Shown here piece by piece: positions 1 to 9,616 of a stretch of DNA of 64,000 nucleotides. Position numbers and translations under genes: made by a program. The first letter of the stretch is position 1. Every line of letters starts with the position of its first letter. Source of the DNA: Elysia chlorotica (Eukaryota > Mollusca > Gastropoda > Plakobranchidae); contig RQTK01000295.1 in assembly GCA_003991915.1 (NCBI GenBank), positions 96,347 through 160,346 on the forward strand, given 5' to 3'. The notes beneath the pieces are model-generated. The model did no database searches and had not been told where the DNA came from. It saw only the letters and a program-made list of their open reading frames with translations.

Positions 1-33
1 TCACCGGTGCACGTCATGAGCTCTACAGGAGAG
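1..33 (-). repeat. Edge of a second copy of the RTE-like endonuclease start
   Basis: The first ~33 bases match positions 1719-1751 and then diverge. On the minus strand both read ELMTCTGE, a piece of the N-terminal leader of the non-LTR element described at 950-1841. The rest of this copy would lie outside the window. Confidence 0.6.
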
Positions 34-469
34 AGAGGAAGAGAATAATGACAGAGGGAAAATAATCAAAACTAAAGGCATAGGTAATCAAAAAAGGACC
101 AACTAAAATATACACACGTGGTATAATTAATTACAAAACGCATAATAGCACTAAACCAAAGGTAAATTAAATATGAATTTATCACAATGGTTGAATGGTA
201 CGCCACCTATGCAAAAAGTCTCAGTCCATAGTCGACTACAAGGAAACAAAGCCAGAAAAGGGGAACTAGGTCTCAATCTACCATCACCCACAGCATGATC
301 TGGTCAGGACGAAGACGACAATATTCTCAATGGATACAATTATTAACGCATCACAATACCGTTAGTAAACAGGGACTACTTACACAAAACTGTCTATCAG
401 AGACATGCAAAGAAACTCAATGGTTTCCACCTCTGCTGCCTCCACAAGCTGCTTATAGTCAGAGCAACT

Positions 470-900
470 TCACCGACACAGTGATCATCGAACAGTCAAG
501 AATGCCTAGCGTCTTCACCCTCTTACGACAGACACAGCTCCGTTGGGTTGGCCATGTGTCCAGGATGTCCAGGATGTCAGATGAGCGTCTCCCAAAGCGC
601 ATCCTGTATGGTGAGCTCTCACGGCGGTCAGAAGAAGAGGTTCAAAGACACGCTCAAAGCGTCAAAGAAAGACTTAAACATTGATTCAACGCTGTGGAAG
701 GCCCTTGCTAAAAAAAAACGACCAGCTTGGCGCAAAGTAGTCACTAAGGGAGGAAAGATGTATGAACAGCAGCGTCTGCAGACAGCGAAGACCAAACGAG
801 CAGCACGCAAGGCCCGAATCAACTGCAACCCAACTCCTCAAGCTACAGCTGCGCCATGTCCCCACTGCAACATAATTATGCTTTATAGCTCGGATTGGCC
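470..900 (+). pseudogene. C-terminal fragment of a non-LTR (RTE-like) endonuclease/reverse transcriptase
   Basis: Two + frames joined by a frameshift near 610-640 give the familiar C-terminal tail of invertebrate endonuclease-RT polyproteins. The first frame has LLRQTQLRWVGHVSRM and LPKRILYGELS. The second has GGQKKRFKDTLKASKKD, then W..LA...RPAWR, then a basic stretch and a final CPHC. The RT palm is absent, so the copy is 5'-truncated and dead. It points towards the endonuclease fragment at 950-1841, which is on the other strand. The family call rests on these remembered motifs; a close CR1/L2-type assignment is possible. Confidence 0.75.
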
Positions 901-949
901 CTATCAGTCACCTTCGAACGCACTGACGATCTAACTCCTCAGATGATGT

Positions 950-1841
950 GTGCTTGTCGACTTGCTATGTCGTTGAAAGCTTGGGCTTGGTCTTAAGTGC
1001 TCCAAGAACCAGCTGGTGATCTGATGATGCGTCCGCGCCGCGTTTCACCCTAATGTCATGCAAGTGTCGTCTCCACTTTTTTCGATTGTAATGTGGTCAT
1101 TTTTCGGCCTTGCCGTCGGGGGAAATCCATGTTGTTTTATGAATGGTCTTGTGCGGGAACAGAGTAACCCCGATTACCAGATCATGATGTGCTCCATGTT
1201 TGTGTTGTCGGTGCCTACTTAAGCGTTCAGGTCTTCCAACAATATTCTCATGTCTCTCATTAGGACTTTGTTGATCACCGTCTGGACATGTTCATAGAGC
1301 CGTACTTTCTCCTCGATCTCTGCTACATTTCTGGGAGCATAACACTGGATGATAGTGACTCTTCTGCCCTTCGAGTTAAATCTTGCAGTGAGAATCCTCG
1401 GTGATACAGGTTCCCAGGACAGTAGTTACCGTGTTGCCTCAGGTGTCATAAGAAATGCGACTCCATGTGTGAGTGCTTTACCATCTTCACTCCCAGAGTG
1501 GATTATAGTGTTTCCATTGACTAGTCTTGTTCTTCTTTTCTATGTCCATCTGGTCTCACACAGAGGCAAATTTTTTTCAAACCACACCTGTTTATTTCTC
1601 CACATACCTGTGCAATTCTTCCGGTCTCATACATGGTTCTGATGCTCCATGTCCCTATCGTGGCCTTGGTCTTGGTCGCCAGAAGAGTTGTCGGCACATC
1701 GGCGTCCCTAGTACTTTCACCGGTGCACGTCATGAGCTCTACAGGAGAGGACTCCTCCTCAACCACGCTGGTTTTGTGTATTTGTTGCGGGTCCTGCACC
1801 AGTACTTTTTTACGAGACGGGGTTGTTAACCCCATGCCCAA
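950..1841 (-). pseudogene. Endonuclease (APE-type) domain fragment of a non-LTR retrotransposon
   Basis: Read on the minus strand from about 1841 downwards, with several stops and shifts, the frames give TKATIGTWSIRTMYETGRIA (the WNVRTMY start of the endonuclease). These are followed by GVAFLMTPEATR, LLSWEPVSPRILTARF, RVTIIQCYAPRNVAEIEE, a DLNA..VG site like the GDFNAKVG box, and RRHLHDIRVKRGADASSDHQ, the terminal SDH box. The order is the standard order of an APE-like endonuclease. The reverse transcriptase that should follow is missing; instead a sense fragment of the RT tail abuts it at about 900-950. Confidence 0.8.
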
Positions 1842-1849
1842 CCCTCAAC

Positions 1850-2480
1850 TTGGAGGGCCAGTGAGTACTCTTAGTCTGGCCTCTACCGTTCGACTTGTCT
1901 GGCTTGGGTGACTCTATCAGGAGCTAGCATAGCTCTTCAGAGCATTGAGACGCGCAAGCCTCCCAACCAGAGGCAAGGTGTCACTCTATGGGAAGCAAAC
2001 GAAATAAACAAAAGGAAAAAAAGAGTGTGTTGGTTGGTGGGGTTAACAGCACAATTAGGTCAAGTAAATAGCTGTTATTAAACAAAACAAAACAAAACAA
2101 AGGAAAAAATGCAGCAAAAGAAATAACAAATAGATAGACAACAAAACAACACGTAATCAAGCCAGTCTGTGCTTGCACAAACTCTTGCAGCACTGCATAT
2201 TTTCATTAATTTTAAAAAAGTATTATAGTTAGATCGAATAATGTTCCAGGTAAAAACAAAATCCCGACAACTCAGCAATATGCCCAGGGTTTAAAGAAAA
2301 AGTGCATCTATTATTTTATTATTATTGTTTTTGTTTTGTTTTTAAACCAAGATATAGAATATAGATCTTTTAAGCAGAGCATACTTATAAACTATGGAAA
2401 CGAAAAGGCTTACCTACTGGGAGTCCATGATTCGGTTCTCATCCGATGCACCCATCTCAGTTTAGGATTAACCTGAACTC
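1850..2480. other. Non-coding interval, no gene seen
   Basis: AT-rich sequence with a short (AAAAC)n run near 2082-2100. No conserved coding or RNA signature was recognised between the LINE fragment and the Harbinger element. Confidence 0.6.
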
Positions 2481-2642
2481 TAAAGTACCTATTACACCTT
2501 CAGACAACCGTCCGACCCTGTCGCGTGCATGCATACGACACTCCGTCGTTAGCAAGACGTATGCGCGCTGACGACAGATCGGATCGTGTAATAAGAAATT
2601 TTGGTGTTTGTCGTATGCGTGTCGTCGATTTTCCACCGACCA

Positions 2643-2671
2643 AAAAATATCAAGCACTGCTTGATATTTTT
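2643..2671. repeat. Perfect 14-bp hairpin inside the Harbinger 5' subterminal region
   Basis: AAAAATATCAAGCA is followed by one base and then its exact complement TGCTTGATATTTTT. The flanks are rich in CGTC/GTCG and CGTATG strings that recur near the other end (3780-3925), as expected of subterminal repeat regions. Confidence 0.85.
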
Positions 2672-3098
2672 CGTACGACAGGGTGTGCCCGCGCCAGACA
2701 GGTCGGCGCCTGCTGTCAAGATTGACGACTGGGGGAGTACAAACTTTATGAAAATAGTCTCCTAGTGTAAAATTAATAACAGAATTGAAATCAGCGTACA
2801 AAAATAAGTAAAATAACTCGCGAGTCACTTTATTAATTAAAGTATTTTGATTTTAATCACAACAAAATATAAAATCCATCTCCCCCCTCCTCTCTCTCTC
2901 TCCCTCCCTCTATTATGTTCACCTTTCACATGACCCACTTCAACAACATAAAATTAGAATGCACACAATGTTGCATTTCTTCATCACACTCGATCTAGCG
3001 GATGAAGTAACAGTATTGTTATTACAGGATGGTACAAAACAGGACAGTTTTAAATCTACACCCACTTTAAAGTCAGTTTTTAAAATCAATTATCAAAG

Positions 3099-3176
3099 AT
3101 GGCTTCATGGACTAAAGAGGCAAAAATTTAGTTTATTGAAGTCTATCGCTCAATGGAGTGTTTGTGGAAAATAAAA
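3099..3176 (+). pseudogene. MADF-like DNA-binding protein N-terminus (Harbinger accessory gene)
   Basis: From ATG at 3099 the frame reads MASWTKEAKI, an in-frame TAG, then FIEVYRSMECLWKIK. The W.KE....I.VYR....LWK pattern is the start of a MADF (Myb/SANT-like) domain of the type carried as a second gene by Harbinger elements. The rest of the domain is absent and the transposase fragment follows on the opposite strand within ten bases. It is a decayed, truncated copy. Confidence 0.6.
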
Positions 3177-3183
3177 TTACTGT

Positions 3184-3315
3184 TTATTGTTTAGCTATCA
3201 ATGGCGACACCAGCGACAATAAATGTAAAGAGGTTTCTTCATCTATTCTCATGAAGTTGTTGAAGTCCTCTGGGTAGGTTCTTATCTCTTCTAAAAGATT
3301 CACATAAGAGAAATA
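3184..3315 (-). pseudogene. Harbinger transposase N-terminal fragment
   Basis: The minus strand encodes SYVNLLEEIRTYPEDFNNFM, then RIDEETSLHLLSLVSPLIAKQ before a stop. This matches the N-terminal helices of HARBI1-like transposases, in which the (L)SLVSP.I.KQDT segment precedes the catalytic DDE domain. The catalytic region is absent. The upstream side is the (TTC)n tract, so the true start is lost or interrupted. The fragment converges on the MADF-like start, suggesting that one internal deletion removed the body of both genes. Confidence 0.75.
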
Positions 3316-3316
3316 T

Positions 3317-3410
3317 TTCTTCTTTTTCTTCTTCTTCTTCTTCTTCTTCTTCTTCTTCTTCTTCTTCTTCTTCTTCTTCTTCTTCTTCTTCTTCTTCTTC
3401 TTCTTCTTCT
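3317..3410. repeat. (TTC)n microsatellite
   Basis: About 30 uninterrupted CTT/TTC units between the transposase fragment and the SINE target duplication. It produces spurious poly-Lys and poly-Arg frames on the minus strand. Confidence 0.95.
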
Positions 3411-3420
3411 TTGCATCTTT

Positions 3421-3677
3421 TGTGGCGCGGTGGTCCAGGGGTAGAACATCGGCTTCCGACGCAAAAGGTCCCGAGTTCGAATCCTGGCGGTTGCGTTCCC
3501 TACTAGTTGGGTCGGTGTCAGTATAATGTGAGCGGTTGAGACAGGAGTCATGGTATCCCCGCCACCCTCTCTTGTGTGTGGCAGCACATATAATAGTCAG
3601 ACGTCTGTCTAGGGGCCCGTCCACAATAATAGCCTATATAGTGCTAATGTTGGACGTTAAAACCAACTCAACTCAAC
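3421..3677 (+). mobile_element. tRNA-derived SINE, family 1, full length with target duplication
   Basis: The head is tRNA-like, with an A box around TGGTCCAGGGGTAGAAC and a B box CGAGTTCGAATCC. A conserved body follows (GGGTCGGTGTCAGTATAATG, GAGACAGGAGTCATGG, GGGCCCGTCCACAATA). The 3' end is GTTGGACGTTAAAACCAACT with an ACTCA tail. A perfect 13-bp duplication TCTTTGCATCTTT lies at 3408-3420 and 3678-3690, proving insertion by retrotransposition into the Harbinger copy. The head is not a functional tRNA gene, because it runs on into the SINE body. Confidence 0.9.
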
Positions 3678-4499
3678 TCTTTGCATCTTTCAAAGTTACA
3701 AAAATTGCCAAGGCATCGAGAAGTTGATCCATTATTACGCACGTAGCTCTATATCTAGTTGTAAATTTTAATAAGCTAGCGCGATCTTCATCCGTCGGCA
3801 CACCTTTTGTCGTGACGTGTAATAGCTAATCCAGTCGTATGCACACCGTATGCATACTGTGGACCGGATGACAAAATTCAGTCGGATGTATGTCGACGGT
3901 TCACATACGACCTGCATACGACCGCGTCTGAAGGTGTAATAGGGCCATAAGGGACACAAAATTATTAGTAAATTACTTCTAAACAGATACATCAAACATT
4001 CTAATATTTCTAGTTCATCTTACTGTCATAGTTCAGAAAATATCGTATGCAATAAATAGAATCAAGATCATCTAGTATCTAGCCATTGTGCCTAGACTCT
4101 GGATCTATAACTCAGCGCAGTCTACATTTTATTATATGCATGTACTCTCACAGTATAAAAAAGGATAAAACATGCACATGACACAAATAGTCATATAATT
4201 CTGTAGAGTTGAGGGAAAATAAACTAAATTATAGAGAAAGATACTTTAAATTTTAGTAAAAAGGCATTTTCTCGTCTTATTTTACTTAGCCAATTTCAAA
4301 ATATCAAATCAGCAGGGTCAAAATTGCTCACTTTACTTTTATATTGATTTAAGATAACATTTGAGATGTATATATATATAGTTATAAATGTGCATCGTTA
4401 TGCGACTGAAAATAAACCAGGATTCATTGATTGGGAGAAAGAGGGGGAGGAAAGGCGGAGTCAAATAAAGAAGTCGGCGACGAAAAGCTAAACAGTTTT

Positions 4500-5437
4500 T
4501 ACCAATTGGAAACATTCGTTCTATTGATAACAAACTCGACGAACTCTCAGCATGTTCTAAGCACATGTATGAATATCGTGAGGCCTCATTTCTTGGCTGA
4601 ACGACAGGACCCCAGACTCGGCTATCAATATCGACGGTTTTTCTGTTTTGAGAGGGGGACAGAACCGACGCCTAAACCGGCGTTTGCCTTTATGTTAAAG
4701 AAAGATGGGCAAACAAAAACAATGTGACGGTCTGCGGAAAAATATGCACGCCACACATTTTAACTGCTAAGTGTCAATGTGAGGTCGTCCTACTACCTGC
4801 CCAGAGAATTTACCTCTGTAATTATAAACATTGTGTATATACCTGAAACGAATCTTGGGCCTGAGGCAATTGAACTGCTGACATCACGCATCAACGATCA
4901 GGAAACAAGATCACCTGACGCCATCAAACTCATCGTTGCTGATTTCAATTATGTCTTCTGGATACCGCCCTACCCCACTACCATAAACATGTCACCTGTA
5001 CAACAAGAGGGACAACGACTTTAGACCTGTGTTACAGTAACATCCCAGACGCTTACACGTCCATCCCACTGCCACCGTTGGGGGCGTCTGACCACAATAA
5101 CGTCTACCTAATTCCCAAATATCGACCTGTGCTGAAGACCAAGAAGTCCACCACCCGAACTGTCGAAGAATGGTCTGAGGAAAAAACAGAGCAACTACGT
5201 TCATGTTTCGAAAATACAGACTGGGACGTTTTTAAAGACTCATGTCATGATATAAATGAACTTACCGACATTATTAATTGTTATATTTCTTTATGTGAGG
5301 GTAATGTTTTGACAAAGAAAACAATAAAGATATTCCCAAATAGCAAACCATGGATCACTAGAGAATTTAAAGAACTACTAAGAGAAAAAAGGCTAGCTTT
5401 TGAAAATAAAAACAAAGAGGACATGAAAGATATTTAA
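4500..5437 (+). pseudogene. Endonuclease domain of the CR1/Rex1-like element
   Basis: Frames between 4500 and 5100 are broken by stops but give NKLDEL, YEYREASF, YYLPREFTSVIINIVYIP (the conserved ..YIPP strand) and IKLIVADFN, the GDFN-like box. The last frame, 5078-5437, begins with GASDHNNVYLIPKY, the terminal SDH box of APE endonucleases. It continues into a charged linker with FPNSKPWITREFKELLREKR, a region common to Rex1/CR1 polyproteins. The wild-type G of GDFN reads A, a further sign of decay. Confidence 0.8.
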
Positions 5438-5526
5438 AAAAAGATAAAGTTAAAGACCAGAGAATGTAAAGATAAATATAAAGAAAAGATTGAAACTAAG
5501 CTCAAGGAAAATAATATGAAACATAT

Positions 5527-6350
5527 GTGAACACCTTAAAAACTATGACTGGCTACGGCCCTTCAAAAGATACCTTTGTAGTACAAAACGAAAGATCATA
5601 CGCAGATGAACTGAACACATTTTACTGTCGTTTTGATTGCCACGATTTCAACAAAGAGCATGAAGAGTTAAGAGCGCAGTTTATAAATGAGTCAAGAGAG
5701 AATCACTATGAGTGTGTGAAACTCGAAGAAGTCTCGGTGGTTTGTCAGTTTAAAAACGTAAATGTAAACAAAAGCTGTGGTCCTGACAAGGTTCAGGGGA
5801 AAATTCTGAAACTGTGTTACCAGCAGTTAGCAGCGATATTTACATATATTTTCAATATGTCATTGCAAACACACACAATACCAACAGTGTGGAAAACATC
5901 AGAAATCATACATGTCCCTAAAAAGTCACGTGTCACACAACTGAACGATCTAAGACCTGTTGCTCTTACATCTATTGTTTTTAAATGTTTTGAAAAATTG
6001 GTAATGCGACATATCTTAACAGATACAAATGAACATCTTGATATTTTTCAGTTTGCCTATAAAGAAAGAAAAAATGTTGAAGATGCTGTGTTAACGTTTT
6101 TAAATACTGTCCTGAAACATCTTGAGTAACCCAGAGTTTTTGCCAGAAGTTTATTTGTTGATTTTTCGTCTGCTTTTAATACTATACAGCCCCATCTCAT
6201 GATCAAGAAATTGTATGACTTGCATGTTGATATCAGTGTTATCGCCTGGATTATTGATTTTCTTTTACAACTGTACAATGAGACAACAATATGTTTATAT
6301 AAATGGTGTTATATCCAATTTTGGAATTACATGTTTTGGAGGAAACCTAT
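5527..6350 (+). pseudogene. Reverse transcriptase fingers/palm fragment, catalytic box deleted
   Basis: The 200-residue open frame 5527-6129 has YADELNTFYCRFD, then KSCGPDKVQGKILK (the K.PGPD box), WKTSEIIHVPKK and LNDLRPVALTSIVFKCFEKL. QFAYKERKNVEDAVLTFLN corresponds to the QFAYR.NRS.DDA box. After a stop the frames give FVDFSSAFNT-like residues, LIKKLYDLHVDISVIAWIIDF and YINGVISN. The following YADD-containing part is absent: the sequence jumps to CFGGNLSKAHSQRVEKMIKK, which belongs to the C-terminal tail. The enzyme would be catalytically dead even without the stops. Confidence 0.85.
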
Positions 6351-6989
6351 CAAAAGCCCACTCGCAAAGAGTAGAAAAAATGATAAAGAAAGCTTCCCGA
6401 ATAATTGGCTGTGAACGGACGTCTTCCAAAGACATGTATTTTTTACAAGTATTTAAAAAAGCTAAATGTATTACCTCAGACACAAACCATCCTCTACATA
6501 GTGAATACGAAACGTCAAAAAGAAGCAACAGAATAATATCAAAAAGAGCAAGAACAGATAGATACAAAAACTCATTTGTACCAGCATCCATTAGGTGGCT
6601 GCAAAATAGCTCTACCTAGAGCGTGGCGAATGTTGGTCTCCGGGTCGGGACAATCGCAGTCGAGAACTTTGTGTTTGTACGCAGTGTAAAATGTATTCTT
6701 GTAAATGCGTGAAGAGTTGTGTGTTTTAAATCGCTCATTATATTTTATTATCATTATTATCATCATTATCATCATAATTTTTTATGTCACACATGTACAA
6801 CTGGTGTATTTATGTATCCATGACCAAGAAAAATTTCCCTATGGGATAATAAAGGATTATCTTATCTTATCTTATCTTATTTTATTTTTTAGATGCGAAT
6901 TGGAATCGACACCAAATTCCATAGTATTTTACGATGCGAATAAAAAAAAAAGTATTTTACGACGCGAATTGACGCTCCCTTCTATTAAT

Positions 6990-7086
6990 AGCATCTGTGG
7001 TTGTTCTCTACTTCCGGCCTTTCCGCTTCCTCCTTTCCTTTCACGGTGTGGCGCAAGGTGCCGGGTTGCCGCTGACATACTGACAC
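6990..7086 (+). promoter_or_regulatory. Candidate TOP-like promoter and non-coding first exon
   Basis: An ETS-type ACTTCCGG is followed by an unusually long pyrimidine run (CCTTTCCGCTTCCTCCTTTC) and a GC-richer stretch, ending in CAC|GTGAGTAA, a strong splice donor at 7087. Promoters of translation-related snoRNA host genes often start in such pyrimidine tracts. It lies 11.4 kb upstream of the first recognised ABCE1 exon on the same strand and could be its first exon. This is inference; it could also belong to a lost or repetitive element. Confidence 0.25.
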
Positions 7087-7246
7087 GTGAGTAATTCTTT
7101 TTGTAAGAAACAAAGTAATTGATTTAAGATAAAATAAAGATCTAGAATTCTAAGAAACACGTCGTTTTGAAGTTTTACAGACCTACTTTGGTTAGATCTA
7201 GAATCGCTAGTCTAGTTTAATCTTATTTTCTAAACTAGATTTTAGA

Positions 7247-7276
7247 TTCTAGATCTAGATCTAGATCTAGAACTCT
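7247..7276. repeat. TAGATC-unit microsatellite
   Basis: A run of TCTAGA/GATC units. Short versions (TCTAGATC) are scattered through 7-18 kb and beyond, for example at 11140, 12280, 12460 and 16990-17120. Confidence 0.75.
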
Positions 7277-7562
7277 AGGCATTAGTTACTCTACTAGAGC
7301 TGGATTCTGCTCGCCAAAGCCAGAAGTGGTGGAACGCAATTCCGTTTGCACACATGACTCGTATTTGTTTCTTGCCATAGAGTGTCCAAATCGAAAACCC
7401 GTATTGGCATTGCGGAGAATCCTGGTCATTGACCCTGTTTCAGGTTTGTATTGAATCATGAATGTATCGCGGCAGGGCACTACACTGCAATCTAGCGCCA
7501 CATGTAGAGCCTGCTTACGCACACATGTGGGTTGAACCGCCAAGGTTCTTTGAGACCTAAAC

Positions 7563-8059
7563 CAGAGCTGCCAATTGTCCCACCTGCGATATAAAATGCC
7601 GTTTTGTCCTGCTTTAAGCATTGAAGCTGCATGTTTTTTTTTGGTTGATTTTCACCCTTACACTTTACAGCGTTTGCCGTAAAAAACTGCACATTTTTGT
7701 TTGTTAAGTTTTGCGCTGATCGTTGTGCGTCACATGTTTTGTCCAGTTTGCATACCATTAATTTTTAGGAACACAGAGAAAACCACCTTGGGTCTAAATC
7801 TAGGCCGGGGCAAAATGGCGAAGGCGTAGTCATTCTGAAGCCACGTTATTTCCTATGTCTAACGACTGCTCATCCTCTCAGTCGAAACTAGATCTTAACT
7901 TGGCCTTACAGTATGCTGAGTATCCAGACCTTCCTTTTTACCGCACCGCGCTTTTCCTTATCCCGCCGAAATTTTTTTAAAATAAAAATTGTAAGAAACG
8001 CCGGCCGCGGAAAAAAAATTTTTTATTCACGACCTCCGCATTCTTTTTACGTTGACAGT
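7563..8059 (+). repeat. Dispersed repeat family A, copy 1
   Basis: Begins with CAGAGCTGCCAA. From about 7679 to 8059 it is nearly identical to 9619-9992, and more distantly similar to 13626-14010 and 33400-33660. Shared landmarks are AACTGCACATTTT, GTTTGCATACCATTAATTTT, GGGTCTAAATCTAG and ACTGCTCATCC. No coding capacity was recognised. Confidence 0.85.
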
Positions 8060-8895
8060 GGAGTTTGCTTGATTCTAGGGTTTGCTTGATCTGACTCTGA
8101 TCTATTGGCTATTTTAATGACGGAACCTTGGCCAAACCGTTCTAAGCTTATTGATATTTAGGTTAGCGGATTTAACATGCGCACTCCTCTGGTACCGTTA
8201 ATAATCGAGTTCTAGATCTAGCTATAGCTATATGGCGGATTTCACAAAATTGGTACACTGAATATGTTGATACATTCTTTTATTGTTTTATATACATGTA
8301 TTGTTTGTGTATTGAAGGAGCTAGAAAAGCAACCAAATTGAGTTTTAAAGTATTTTTCTATTTCTTTTCGATTTTAAATGTGTTCATATCGCCGATTTAC
8401 GGATGAACCAAATATCCCATTTTTAGGGACCTTATTGTTGTTGACAAATATAAAGCCTAAATTTGACAATTCTTCCTTATTTGATACTGCTGCATTAAAA
8501 GCAAGTAATAGGCTTTGAAAAAATGTCTAGTTCCTTGAGTATATCATCGAGAATCTAAGAGCTGTTAAAAATACCCTTCGTAAGGAGACGCCAAAGATAC
8601 TCTTCTCGTATAAAAACAAGAAAGGCCTATATATATAGAATGCGCAGATGTCCAGAAATCGGGGTTTTGCACTGACGACAAAAAATTAAACGAGATTTTA
8701 CATTCCGAGGGGGTGTGCTTCCGACTAAAACGACAATCGGAACCGCGTTTCCGCACTTTCATTTTCGGTATTATCTGAATTTGTGCCCAGGAACAAGCAT
8801 AAAATTATACAATCGTTCTGTATCAAACTTCCTTGTAATAATCAGAGCTCTTCTTGTTTTTCGGTATTTAGAGTACTACTATAAGTACTTTTAAA
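8060..8895. other. Non-coding interval, no gene seen
   Basis: AT-rich sequence with scattered TCTAGATC strings. No tRNA, snoRNA or conserved protein signal was recognised. Confidence 0.5.
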
Positions 8896-8904
8896 CCTGT
8901 GTAT

Positions 8905-9060
8905 CGTATCGACAGTATGAACGACAGAGCCCCTAGTTCTTCTATTTTCGTCAATTGCTACTCTTGCTCACTCTTCTTTTCTTTTCTGTTTTCTTTATCT
9001 CTCTCTGTCTCTCTTTCTCTTTCTACCTTTCTCTCAACCACTCTCTCTGTATCATGTCAG
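8905..9060 (+). repeat. Dispersed repeat family A, pyrimidine-rich segment
   Basis: TTTTCGTCAATTGCTA..CTTGCTCACTCTTC followed by a CT-rich tract and ATGTCAGC corresponds to 14613-14700 and to the tract/ATGTCGGC junctions at 11350 and 14490. Confidence 0.6.
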
Positions 9061-9144
9061 CAAAACTGTAGTACAAGGGCTCAAACTAATGGACGAAGCA
9101 AATTAGTCCGTTAGTTTGAGCCCTTGTACTACAATGAGTTTTGC
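9060..9144. repeat. Long inverted repeat (foldback)
   Basis: A 22-bp arm at 9068-9089 is perfectly complementary to 9111-9132. With one mismatch the arms extend to 27 bp around an 11-nt loop. An outer GCAAAACT/AGTTTTGC pair adds a further stem after a 4-nt offset. Confidence 0.95.
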
Positions 9145-9289
9145 CAACAGGATACCTGATAGAGACACTCTTAGATCTAGCGTTTTCTAGTATTACGTCC
9201 ATTCCTTATCTGGTTGCCGTCCATGACAGACTCAACCTATAGTCCCCCCCCTCCAATAGTGGTACACTATTTACCGTATTTTTTACCGA

Positions 9290-9608
9290 AAAGAGCCGCG
9301 AGTGAACGTTAAATCTACAAGTTGATAAGAGACTCGGCCGATCCCTACGCTGCTTATGAGACGTTGAAAACGTAAATGAGCGGTGTTAACGACTGGGCTA
9401 GCCGGGCGTTATTGCCGAAAATGGCAGCAACTACTGGGCGATCGACGGGACACCCGATTTTTAGCTGAATACCGTCAAATACGTATTTTTTCAACCAGAT
9501 ACGTCCCGTAAATGTAAAAAACGGGATTTTGCACCACGTGCACGGGAAAGCGGGATGAATCCCAAAAAGCGGGATAATCCCGCCAAAAGCGGGAGGGTAG
9601 GCAGCTCT
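9290..9608 (-). repeat. Dispersed repeat family B, reverse copy
   Basis: On the minus strand it starts CAGAGCTGCC at 9608 and runs through CCCGC-rich hairpins (GGGATAATCCCG), then ACGTATCTGGTTGAAAA, AGCTAAAAATCGGGTGTCCC and GTCGATCGCCCAGT. The same order occurs on the + strand at 31675-31890 and 28805-29030. The CAG(A/G)GCTGCCAA terminus resembles hAT-type ends, but no transposase was found. Confidence 0.7.
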
Positions 9609-9616
9609 GCTTTATT

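Larger units (their letters stand above)
2484..3947. mobile_element. Internally deleted PIF/Harbinger-type DNA transposon
   Basis: A perfect 18-bp inverted repeat, CCTATTACACCTTCAGAC at 2488-2505 and its complement at 3926-3943, bounds the element. The outer four bases match only partly. TAA lies on both sides (2481-2483 and 3948-3950), the TWA target duplication expected for PIF/Harbinger. Inside are a MADF-like start on the + strand and a Harbinger transposase N-terminus on the minus strand, facing each other, plus a (TTC)n tract and a later SINE. Most of both genes is missing, so the copy is non-autonomous. Confidence 0.85.
4440..6885 (+). mobile_element. Decayed CR1/Rex1-like non-LTR retrotransposon
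   Basis: A string of + strand frames in the right order gives endonuclease (IRSIDNKLDEL and HMYEYREASF near 4520-4590; LGASDHNNVYLIPKYRP near 5076), linker, reverse transcriptase finger and the C-terminal tail (VEKMIKKASRIIGCE, YKNSFVPASIRWL). The 3' UTR has AAATTTCCCTATGGGATAAT followed by a (CTTAT)n tail at about 6858-6880, typical of CR1/Rex1 3' ends. Multiple stops and a deletion make it inactive. Confidence 0.85.

Noticed and set aside
3421-3490. tRNA gene (Arg-CCG-like) call
   Set aside because: A and B boxes are present, but the sequence continues into a SINE body, is flanked by a target duplication and does not close a clean acceptor stem.
3184-3624. Minus-strand frame with ~35 lysines
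   Set aside because: The Lys run is the translated (TTC)n tract and the N-terminal part is SINE sequence. Only the last ~43 residues are Harbinger transposase.
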